Both the position numbers and the translations under genes were made by a program. A stretch of DNA of 64,000 nucleotides from Sarcocystis neurona (taxonomy: Eukaryota; Apicomplexa; Conoidasida; Eucoccidiorida; Sarcocystidae), in contig KL647292.1 in the NCBI GenBank assembly GCA_000727475.1, forward strand, positions 5,310,341-5,374,340, in the 5' to 3' direction. Position 1 is the stretch's first letter. Every line of letters begins with the position of its first letter. This document shows, one piece after another, positions 47,246 through 58,400 of this stretch. Below the pieces are notes generated by a model that had not been told where the DNA came from, did no database searches, and saw nothing but the letters and a program-made list of their open reading frames with translations.

Positions 47246-50105
47246 TCTGCACGTTGCAGTTGTGCACCTGCCAGTTACCCGCCAGTGCACTGACAGTGTC
47301 AGGTGTCGCTGCGATTTGATCTTCGTCTCCCAATTATTCTTCACCGTGCCATGCTACTGCTGCAGACGCAGGTACGCTCTGCTTTGTGTCCGTCTCCACC
47401 TAGCCCCGTGTGCTGCGTAACCTCGGCTAAAGGGCGATGAAGGGCTGAATATGGCCGGTGGTGCTGACGCTGGCGGTGGTACTGCCTTCGCCTTTTCGGG
47501 ACTAAGCAGTAGTAGGGGACTTGGGCCGCTGGCTAGTGGTACTCAGGTCTGATGTTATCCCGTATCGTTTTCCACTTTTGCCTTCCGTAGTCATCTGCTA
47601 TTATGTGGCACGTGGTGGGTGGATCCTCGAACGGGTCATGGCGGGCTTATACGATCGGGGGTGGCGCTACCGCGTGAACCGCCATAGGTGGTGGGCCCGT
47701 GCACGCCCGAACACCCAAACAATGTCTGCACTAGTGGCAGCGTGTCGGGTAGGCTACGTGTAGCGCCATATATCACCTGACACCCTGGTAGACGTGCCCC
47801 GCACGGACTTTTTAAATACTCAAGCCATGCGTAGACACGAAAAAGTGTAGCAACATCGCGGCCAAAAGCATGTAAAGCATGGAATCCCGGAGTTGCATCC
47901 TCGCTGCATTACCGTAGTATGAATAGATAAAATCTTGGAAAGTCGTGTGGGGTGCCACTATCAGTGGTGAAAGATGTAGTGCATAGTACCGCGCCACTTG
48001 TAAGGACAGTGTACGCGCTACAGTTGGTTCGTGGGGAAAATGCAGGCAATTATGTTCAAACACGCGAACACCGTAGCAGCAGCGCTTGCGCGGTGGCAGT
48101 CCTCCGAGGACGCAAAGGCCATGAACACTGGAGCGTGTGCGGTACGAAGGAGCGCCACCAGCGCTGATGTTGGGAAGTGAAGAGCACTTCAGGTGCAGAA
48201 GCAATAGTCCAGCAGCAGGAGTGGCCGCGTGCGCAGCTACTCGTAGTGGTGGGGCTGTTGGACAGTCCAACTTAGACGTGGCAGAGAGACCAATCAACGA
48301 ACAAACTCGTATCATGTGCCTTAGGCATTCTAGTTGTCCCCCGCATACGGAGACATCGTATTCCCGCGCAGCTTATCTTGTTTGAGTGCAAGCCACCCAG
48401 CCCATCCTGTCTGCCACTGCCTTAGTCGTGATTCCGCGCCTGTCTGAGGCAGGCATCTGGTTTGATCCGAGAGAACAAGGACAGCTGAGAAGCATGGTGG
48501 TGAACTGTTACTAGATCTGCTTCCTCGCCCGTTGTACTCCGGCAACTGGAGGACCCAGGATGCGCTGATGCGTGTAGTATTACGGTGACAACACAAACCA
48601 CTATATTTGGTCGAGGTGCCGCTTGCCAGTGGTGCGGTCATTGCTGTTCCTCATTGCTTCTACAGGAGCGCTACCGGTAACACTGTGGTCGACTACAGTG
48701 TGTGCAAACACCCGCGAAGAACTTTCTTCTCTGGAACACACACTAGAACTGCTTCTGCCGCGTATCACGGCATGCGCCCGGCACAGTAGCACTGATTTTG
48801 CATTGCACCGGGACAAGCCCTGTGACGTAGCCGGGACTGCCTTGTGGATTCAGAGAAGTCACTTCTTCGGGGTGTGTATCTGAACAACACGCGGAAGACC
48901 GATTTTTTGGCGGCCAGCTCTAGCGCTGCGACGATCGCCGTCGAGGCGGCGACAATCGCCGCCTCTTCTCAGCCACTTGTGAGTAGGTCAGTCAGGAGCG
49001 GTTACACACTGTGTAGCGCTGTCACAATCGCCTCATCGCGATCACGGGAGCGTCAGAGCACGCAGTGACCGCAGCGGGGTGGTCGCCACAAAGACGCGTG
49101 CGGGCGGCTTGTGAGAAAGATCGAAAATATAACAACTCATAATGGCTGCTGTGTCTTCGACGTAGTAAATATCACTCAAACTTATGCTGTTGATTTTGCG
49201 TGTCCAACGCGTCACTCCGACCTGGGACGCGAAGAATCTGCTACGCTTTCTGTTTTTGTCACCCAGACGTCGGCTATTATAACCTCCGCGTAAGTCGCAG
49301 CGTACTGAGTCCAACAAGGAAATACGCACTGCTCACGGAGCCATGCTTCGTGTTGACTAGTGTGCAACCCACTCGGGACAACAAGGAGAGAAGTGCCTTC
49401 ACGTAAACGTGTCAGTTAACAGGCGACGGATAGACAACAACGTGCGGGATGAGGCACTATGAATGTGAAAATTGTAGAGCTGTTCGCGACAGCATAGCGA
49501 ATCCTTCTAAGGATGCTGTTGTCGACTTGTCTTTCCACGAAGTTGTAACAACTTTCTCTCCCCGAACGAGCGACCGCTTTGACTTGCGCATCCACGCTTC
49601 AAAAACGAGCCTTTCGTGCCGGACTCCGTGTCCAGCGGATGCCACAAGGAGCACAGCTTAGCTCACAACTACCGGGCAACAAGACTTGTGTGAGTCGGAC
49701 ATTTTATTATTAGACGCTGACAGGGGATTGCCTACCGACAACAACGACTTCGAAGGCTTCGTTCGTTGGGATGATGGCGTCAAGGAAACTTGCCGAGTGG
49801 ACGCTATCCCGAAGTCCTGAAGATATTAGAAGGAACAATAAGGTATGAAGGGGAATCAGATGCAGTAGGCTGACTGCAGCGTTCACATCATGCTCATATT
49901 GTATATCTTCATCTCCATACCCTGCAAAGGTGACACGCGTGTGCGCCTATGAAACTGAGGGAGCACACAGAAGAAAAGGAGATTTCTGCAGGGGAAAAAC
50001 GGTACTTATACTCATTTTACCGAGCGGGCGAGAGTAGGGAACATCAGATGGATCGGGCCAGTTCATCCAACCGCAAAACTATCCTTCGTGAAAAAATGCG
50101 CGTAC
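47246..50105. other. Unresolved stretch with possible minus-strand exons
   Basis: Several open frames overlap on both strands here. Minus frames at 48315-47812, which ends in a hydrophobic C-terminus (LYMLLAAMLLHFF), and at 49330-49042 (INSISLSDIYYVEDTAA) look protein-like, but so does a plus frame at 48623-48883 with a signal-peptide-like start. I found no phase-consistent chain that decides the matter. Confidence 0.3.
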
Positions 50106-50906
50106 CTTGGCACTTCTCTGTGGAGCCAGAGTCTCACCGCCATACACTCGCCCTTTAGTATGACGTTCCACTAGTGTGACCTTACACGAACGCAAGAGAC
50201 CTGGGAATTCTAACAGCCAGTAGAAAGATCCGTAGGGCGCGGACCCTAGCTCGGCAACAACACCACAGAAGCAGCACACGCTTAACACCTACGGGCAGAA
50301 ATGGAGTAGCAGCAACGGATGAGTGCAAAGAAGAAACGATTTTGATGCTGTTGCGAATGGACGGGAAGGAATGCACACGCTTAACGTTGAATTGCTTGCT
50401 TCGTGCAGTCGACGCATACGTAGCTTTCACACTCTTGTTTTGCGTGCCTACCCACGAACGCGCAGACGTCCCTTCTCGAAGCATACGTGAGCACCAATCT
50501 ACCCAGATGGTAATAAACATGGCTGCAGGTAAAGCGCCACCTACGTAACTCACCACGAATGCAGTTCCTGCGGCAGTGCCGTTAAGTCGCTGGTATTCAC
50601 GAGGTCACATGGTGCAATATCACGACGGCAGGCAACAATGAATGGTGAATAAAAAGACCGCTGAAGTCAGGAGGCGGCGAGATTTCCTTACCTTTCGACG
50701 CCTCTCTAAAAAGTCGCTGTCTGCCATATTAGGAAGCACACCGTGTGCGGTGTCCCACCGCCTCAAGACCCCTACGCCTTGCTCACCGTATGCGGCATCC
50801 TATCACCTGAAAACATCCAGGTCTTGCTCGAAATGTGACCCGCGGGACTCGTGCAATCGGACTGCATGGGCAAACCCTTCTCTGTATGTACCGCGAAGAG
50901 CGCCAG
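50106..50906 (-). CDS. Unrecognised three-exon segment
   Basis: Three minus-strand exons join in phase: 50906-50807, 50567-50420 and 50288-50106. Donors are GTGATA, GTATGC and GTACGC. The joined product includes REGFAHAVRLHESRGSH, ELRRWRFTCSHVYYHLG and APYGSFYWLLEFPGLL. It has no motif I recognise. It runs in the same direction as the large gene at 52.4-61 kb and could be its 3' continuation, or a separate gene extending towards 46 kb. A competing set of plus-strand exons (51.2-52.1 kb) kept phase less well. Confidence 0.38.
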
Positions 50907-52205
50907 CTGAGCAGCTCGTAGTGGAGTGCAGGAGCACGGATCGGACGGTGCGCACGCGCAGGACTAGCAGGGCCGACGTGACCTTGCTTCGGGTAATCCT
51001 CCAACACCACCTTGTGATTTGCCAGACACACAATTTTGAGAGTCCTTAAAAATTTGCCTGGCGAAACCGGGGGTGCAAAAGAACACATTAAGTGGCAGTG
51101 AAAAGGTGCAGTCATACAATCTGCGCGTCACCACGGAAAATTACAGTGGCACGCTAGTAGAGTTTTGAGAAGGATTCAATCAGCCTGACTCGTTGCTGAA
51201 ATTCAGGGGCTCAGACTGACCGCAGTGGGGAGTTGTAGAAGGCGTCTTTGCAGTCTTCGAAAGGCGCAGAGCATTTCTGGACACGTTGGGCTCTGCGTCG
51301 CGTCAACAGGAGAGTCGTCGATGTTTCAGAACTGCCTCCGTTTTATGGTGGCAGCAGTTCGGTCCCACCGGTCAAGTCTCGGCCTTTTCGCCTTAGGGGC
51401 ACAGCCCCTGGCCATAAATATGCCCTTTTCGGGTAAGGAACTGCACGTAAACCTCATGGCTCGGAGACGCAGTCGCTGGGCGGCTCATCAGAACGATGTG
51501 GTCGCATCAATCTGAGGAGCAGGAGTAGTCCACGGAGACGGTGTGGTGTACTACTGGGAGACGACGCGTGAAAGTTTGCTGTATTATCACCTCAGAGGGT
51601 ACGTGACTGAGAATACGGCTCTTGCGTAGCAGTGAAGACCACAAGTCACCCTGTGGTGAAGGAAGCCACCCGCAGGAAGCAGGGGACGGACGGCAATGTC
51701 ACGACATCGAAACAGAAACAGTGCTACCGTGCGCGGTAGTCGAGGTTTTGCTTTGGCGCCTTAAATCCTCCCAGTGTGGAAGTACGAAGGCACTTTCTTT
51801 ACGCTTGCAGATGCTGCACGTGCTCTAAAGGAGACGCTCTGCAGCTACATAGTTACACGCTACATAGGAAGGCGTCCTTGTCTACGAGGGAGTGCTGTAC
51901 CTCTCCACTCACAGAATCCACATGTTGTGAAACTTGTGGCACAAGAGAACATAACTCCAGAAATCGCGATGATAGGCAGAATGAGACCGTGTTTTGTAAT
52001 AGCGACGCTGGTGTCAGCAGCTGCGTCTGTTGAACGACGTCGTGTGAGCTGTCTTGAGCAGTCAACACTGTGCATACATCTGCTTGAAAACCGTGAAACG
52101 GGCTTCTGCAAATAGCATGCCAACAAGGAAGGCAGATGCCGAGAAACGTGCTCCTGCGGGCGCCTGCCTTTCAAGTCGCATCGGCGTCGTCACGCTGCTT
52201 TGACG

Positions 52206-52440
52206 CAGTGAACGAAGAACCCTCACTGTTTCAACTGTTGGAGTTCCTCATCTGCTTGCAAGTGTGTTCACCAGCAGGTCGACAATCACTCGTGCTCTAC
52301 AGACATCATAAGATCACCGCATGCAGTGAATAGAAAACTTGCACTGTTTCAACTGTCAGCGTTCCTCATATCTGCTTGCAGGTGCGTTCGCCAACAGGCC
52401 ACAATCAGTCGTGCTCTATAGACATACTAGCACCCTCGTA
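52206..52440. repeat. Two-copy tandem duplication, 118-bp unit
   Basis: CAGTGAA at 52206 and again at 52324 begin copies that share CACTGTTTCAACTGT, CTGCTTGCA and CGTGCTCTA, with scattered substitutions. The second copy overlaps the proposed 3' end of the large minus-strand gene. Confidence 0.75.
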
Positions 52441-55400
52441 CGTCGGTGAACCAGTGGCACCGCCGCTCGGGAACCTCGCACGGACAAATCACAGTATCTG
52501 AGATGGTAGATACTCGGACAGACCACGTAGTGTCCCTTGAATGCAGTGCAGTCGTACCGCGAAGGATTCTCGAGAGGGCACCGCAAAGACACAGGCCAAA
52601 GGCATTCTCTCGGTAGCTTATGGACTTGAAACATGTGGTCAACACGCGACAGATACAGACGGACACCATTCATCATATTCGACTATCAGATCATTCGCGA
52701 GGCAACCGTTTGGTGTTTGACAAAAAGGAAAACCCATGCAAAGTGAGCCACTGGAAACAATATCACAAGTAAGGAGCTGCTGCGTTGTGTGGCAGCAGTG
52801 TGTATATTCCTCGTCGTGCACAAATACCTGCCCAATTTGGACATACCTTTCGGACAACTTCTTCGAGCGTGGAGAGTGTGCCCACGAACACAAGCGTGAT
52901 ACGTGAGTTGTGATTGGCCGTGTGCTCTGTAGGGCTAGTGTCCCTCGTCGAGTGGCATAAATGCACCCTTGAATGCGGTGTGTGTTCTGTGAGGAACTGC
53001 TTTCCTGAGAGTCAACGACTAGGCGCGTTTGCGGCAGTGGGTTGTATGTATAGCTGTGCTTGAGGTTGTAGGCCCTGCAGTGCCGGGAGGATGTCTGCGA
53101 TGTGCCTCAGTACGCGGTGTAGCGCTGTGACCTTGTCCAATAGCGAGTAAATTTTTTGCGAGTGCAGAGCCCGAAAGTAATACCTATATTTCTACTGCAT
53201 GGGACTCTCCCTATTTCATGGTAATCGTCCATATTGTCGTAAGAGAACCAGCTGTAGAGAGTGCATTTGCCGCAGCCTACGACGAGCGGCTTGCCGCGGT
53301 TGTTGCGGGAGGAGGTGACATTGCCTGCAGCTGGACAAAATCAACTACCTGACGATTTGGCTGTTTGCGTCGAGCAGCGTAGAAATGCAAAGCCGTGGGT
53401 GGACCAAGGGGATCCTTACCGTGATGTCCCTGGTTCGCTGCACTGATTTCAGGCGACTTTACAGCTCCACCGCTGAAAGTCGTAGAGACTCTGTAGACGT
53501 CTAGAAGGCTAGTAATCACATGTGAAATATCCACAATTTGTGTCCTGGCTACCATAATCGCGGCAGCCTAAATCTCTGTGCCAGTCAGTCTGGGTGTCGG
53601 CGAGACAAGCTCCACCTGAGGAGGTGCACAGCAGAGTAATATGCTACGTCGTGGAGAGAAAAAAAAAGCATGCCGGCGTACCGGCTGGCGACTCGACTCA
53701 GCTCATAGTTTTAGGGAGGCAGCTGAATTACGGTGGTACCAGGTAATACGTATGGACCCATGTGACGTGCGGATCTATTTCCAAATGTAGTGATGTGGGA
53801 GACATTTGTGTTTCGTTTAGTCGAGACGTTGGGAACCTGCTGCGTTACGCGGATATACAGCAGCTAGTGCGTCGTTGGGTCGTATGGGGGATTTAACTGT
53901 GAGGACAACTCAAACCTTCCTGGGTCGATTTTAGAATCTTAGTATCTGCTGCGGGCTGGTCTATGTGGAGGAACCCGCACTGTCTCTACACAGGCAGGCG
54001 AACGTTGCCTGGCAGGGTTCCAAAAGAGGGAAGGAAGGCTGATGAAAGTGAGTTTTCAGACACCTGGAGGTCACCTCTGGAGAATGATCCATCGAGCCTT
54101 CTCAGCTGGGAGGGCATAAAGCTGCAAACGCCTTTTCTGTGTCCACGCAGCACGTGTTCGCACGCAGGTCAGAATCCAAGCTTGTCACCTTGTGATACAA
54201 TTGCGCACCGCTGTGTAACCCGGTCCGAACCACTCACGACTTCTAAAAAACAAAGAATGAAAATAAGGTCTTCTGGGTGCTGGTGCACTGATACAAGCTC
54301 ATGTGGGTTCCTACGTTCATGGCTCGTGCAACTTAGGAACATCCCGAGCGGGACGTGGGGGGCCAACGACACGGGAACATAGTCACTCGTCTGACTGACA
54401 AAGTAGAACTCCGCCGTTAGTGGGCGCACCGCCCGCAGCGTTGCACACTCTACAGTTAAAGTCTATGAGACACGAAGACGAAGAATGTAGATTCTGCGTG
54501 GAATGAGCAATAAATCACTTAATATCTGTGCAAATTCTGTATGTGTGGGTGTGATGTCCGTCCTTTTAGTTTAGTAGGCGTATTCGGCGAGGGGTTCTTG
54601 CGAACTCTGCGACAACCTGATATGCAAGAAAGACAAGTAGAACCTGCGTGTACGACGCAGCGCATTGTGAGCGTCCGTTTTTTTCTCCAAAGCGGCAGTC
54701 GTCGCGCAGCCACTCTCGCCTCTCGTGTGACGCTTCCCAAACAGAAGCGTGTCTTGGCCAAAAGGACATATGAAAAACGTGAGCGGAGGAGCTTCTTGTC
54801 CACGGACCTAACGTTGTGTAGACAGATCTGCACAGGGGGCTTCTCATCGTGCTGCGCAGGCTTGTTAAGTCGAAAAGAGATGGTGCTCGATCGTTGGATT
54901 CCCGGTGAACTTGACTGCAGCCCCTTCCCACAGCACTCAGGTGCAGCGCCACTTCCGCGCTGTATAAGTAACCTCTTCGTGGGACAACTTAGACTTCAAA
55001 ACGGGCTTCGCCAGGGGTCTTTGACGAAGACGTTGCGGCGGGCATTGTGGAAATAAGGTGGTACTAGAGCAGCTGCACAAGATAAAGATCTCATGATTCG
55101 GTTACCTGTAGCGTGTAGCGTATGTATGCGGACATGTGGGAGTAATGGACGGATGACGTTGACTGGTAAATATTCATCCGCTTAATGACGGTTGGTCCGG
55201 ATAGCGCCGCAGACACGAGCGGTACCTGGCTGTGTCGAACCAGAAGATCAGTCGCATCTCCGTCCAAGCTACATCGCGAGCAGTACGCAGAACAGCAGCG
55301 GCGTTGCAAACGTGTGACTTTCTTCTTTGGCCCCGATCTGTCAGGTTCCATGTACGCTGTATCAAAGTATTTCCAGTAGAGTAGCATTGTTATTTTTGCA

Positions 55401-58400
55401 GTTTGTGTAGAAAATTTGCAGAGTCCTAAGCCCAAATTTGCCTTAAACAAGAGAATGGTTTATTATGGCTACTAATTTTATTTACACAATGGTAGCAGAA
55501 GCATGCTACCCCACGACAGCATTCGATAACGCAGAAGCCGGCTGGAAAATTGACTAGCGTGTTGACAGGAGGCAACACTGTGAAGGCGGAGAGGGACTTG
55601 GTGGTGAGTATAACGAGGCACTTACAGTGAAGAAGTCACACCCTTGGCGTGTGAGTGGTCAGAGGTGAAACAGTCTTTAGGATGAAAACTTGCAGCCATA
55701 CGCACGTCTCCCGACGCTGCTGCGTCTTCAGAGTAAAGGCGACTGTGCCTGCTGACGGCGCCCACGCTGGGGCAGAGACGAGGAAGGGCTGCGAATCACG
55801 GAGTGACGGCGTCTCGATCACATCCCCGAAGACGGCGTCGGACTCTGCCTTCCTTACTTTGCACAGCCTATCTTAAAGTGTACTTATCATGCGTGCTCTT
55901 GGCCTGTTTCTTCTAACAGTTAGCGGGCACATGTGATTGTTACACATGCCACTGTTTTGCCTCACGCAAGGCTTACCTTTACGTGGGCACTTTAGAGAGT
56001 TCTCGCAGAAGAACCTCCGCTTACGCGCACCTGACACAAAATCGCACACTTCGCTGTGTCTCTGCCTACTGGCTGAGTTCAGTGTGAGAATCAACAGTAC
56101 GTATGCACGGGGCGGCAGCACAGTACGACCGAAAGGATAGGCGGGCGAGGTGAAAATGTAAAGCAGACGGATTTGAACGATTCCACACGGAGTGAAGGGC
56201 GGATAAGAGAGTGCTGGGCGCATGGCCTTTAACATTTGTGGAAGTGTTGTGCAGTTTCGTATCGGACACATGACGATGTCTCTACTGTGAACGATAAAAC
56301 CAGAACGTGGAGCTGGTCGTTGTAAGAGTCCTCAGGCGTCGGAAGCGTGACACCCCCGCTTATGATGCGCTCGTCGTTTGGAGCTAGAGATCATCACAAC
56401 AGGACGTATTGCGTGCCAACAATTTGTGCTCGCCTCCCAGACAAATGGGTTGCGGAAAGGGTGAAGACAAAACCGCTCCCTTCCTCTTACTGTGTTCGAC
56501 ATCGCAGATCCACGTGGACCGGATATACTTTGGCGGTCGAATACGGTGGAGCTCAGCAGAAAGATACGAGTGTGTATTCCTTTGCAAGAACGTATATTAT
56601 ATCACTATTTGTCCGTTACACTCGTGATTGCCTCGAACCTCGACAGTGCACCGCGTCCTGATAACGGCAAACATTAAAAGGTCGCCTTGATACTGCCCTC
56701 AACGAGGAACTTGACATGCATCTCGGCGATCTGAGTGAGATTCCGATGACCACACGAGTCAACTCATAAAGCTTTGGCTGCTCGCGGCTGGTGTTTACGT
56801 GTGTGACCGAGTGAAGATTGGAGCTGCGTCAGCAGGACGTAAAGGGGCATCAGCAGATCGTCCAAAAAGGAAGGGAAGCAAACACACCGTTTCTCCTTCG
56901 AAGGGTCCTCAGGGCGTTAGACCACTACCTGTAAGTTCACGTGGACACAGAAGTGTTGTTGGGGGCCAGGACAAGTCCCGCGGTCGGAAAGTGTGAGCTG
57001 CTTTGGCGGCAAGGTGCGCCTGAATGACCTCACGTGATGAAAGATAGATGGAAGAGGCAGAAAGTAGGACGTGGTTAGCCCGTGATGCGGTTGGCGACTC
57101 CTGCAGGTTTTGAGTCTGGCTACGTGTTCACTTATTAGAACGGACAACGAGTACTTGGTTGCTCCGGTGTACTCAGTAAGTCGGTAGAAGTGTGGGCCAT
57201 GGTATAACAGGTTTTGAGTCTGGCTACGTGTTCACTTATTAGAACGGACAACGAGTACTTGGTTGCTCCGGTGTACTCAGTAAGTCGGTAGAAGTGTGGG
57301 CCATGGTATAACGAAGCGGAGGGCTACGTGCTCCCAGCATCTACACGACGAACGTCCGCGGTTATATGTAGTTGTTGTGGGCCTAGTACAACTTCCGACA
57401 AACGTACTCGCTGCACAGAACCCAGATTCCAGCGTTCAATCCACGAATGTGTCTGGTCGAGGTTGACGCAGACATTCGTCACACAGACCTAATCTGCCTT
57501 GACAATATCGAAAAACGTGCTTCCAGTCGGTTGCCGGCAGCGAAGGTAGAGACTGGTGAAGCACCTGCAAGTTGCTGCCGTTCACTACTCCTCATCATGT
57601 CGGACAGCCCGCAGGATTACTAGACCCTGAATGTGGTGCGTATGTACTTCAAGCCTGTGCTCGCCAGTCTCCAGCAAGCAGGGCAGATCATTACAGGTGC
57701 CGTTACACCACCTCATATAAGCCGATTCTTCCTGCGGCCGAGTTCGGCAGCTTCTCAGGCAGAACTCAGAATTCTGAGCACCTGCTGCTCTCAAGCAGAC
57801 CTTGTTTTCATTGCCGGTGGAACGCGAAAACTCCCACGGTACGGTGTCACAGAATAGCAGGAGAGACGGATAGTCTGGGTGGCTCGTTCTTTGAGCAGGG
57901 GGCGAGCCTTGGGGGGCGTACACCTGCACCTCAATGCAAAACGTTGGACACTCTCCTCCGGTAAGAGATTACAGAAACGCGAACTACTCAAGAAGAGCTC
58001 TGTCACAATGAGGGACGGAAGACCGAAAGCACCACACGTGTGTGCGAATCGCGACGGGCTCTTAGTCGTTCACAGCTAATGCCACTGTAGTGGTACTGCC
58101 GTTTGAACTGCAAGATAACGCCCTTTGATACGGAGATCGCTCGTAGCGGCGAAGTATGAGTGTCCGCGCTTTCTTCGTGAACAAACACTGATTTTTATAT
58201 CACGCAAGACCAGAACGAGGTGTGGAGTATGCTTTGGAAGACATCGGTGCTTCGCGACACCCAGATAAACAGCATTTGATACAGTCACGCATGCTTAATC
58301 TCGCGCGTAAGGGGATAAACTTGTGAGCACCTGCCGCACTTGGGTGGTGCGTGTAGTGATACTGATAGGAATAAAAATGAGCAGTTTCATATTTGCAATG

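Noticed and set aside
51225..52115. Plus-strand exons reading AINMPFS, VVYYWETTRESLLYYHL and WKYEGTFFTLADAARALK, which look like a real protein.
   Set aside because: The first two join in phase, but the next does not without a further invented exon, and minus-strand exons on both sides compete. Left uncalled until transcripts are seen.
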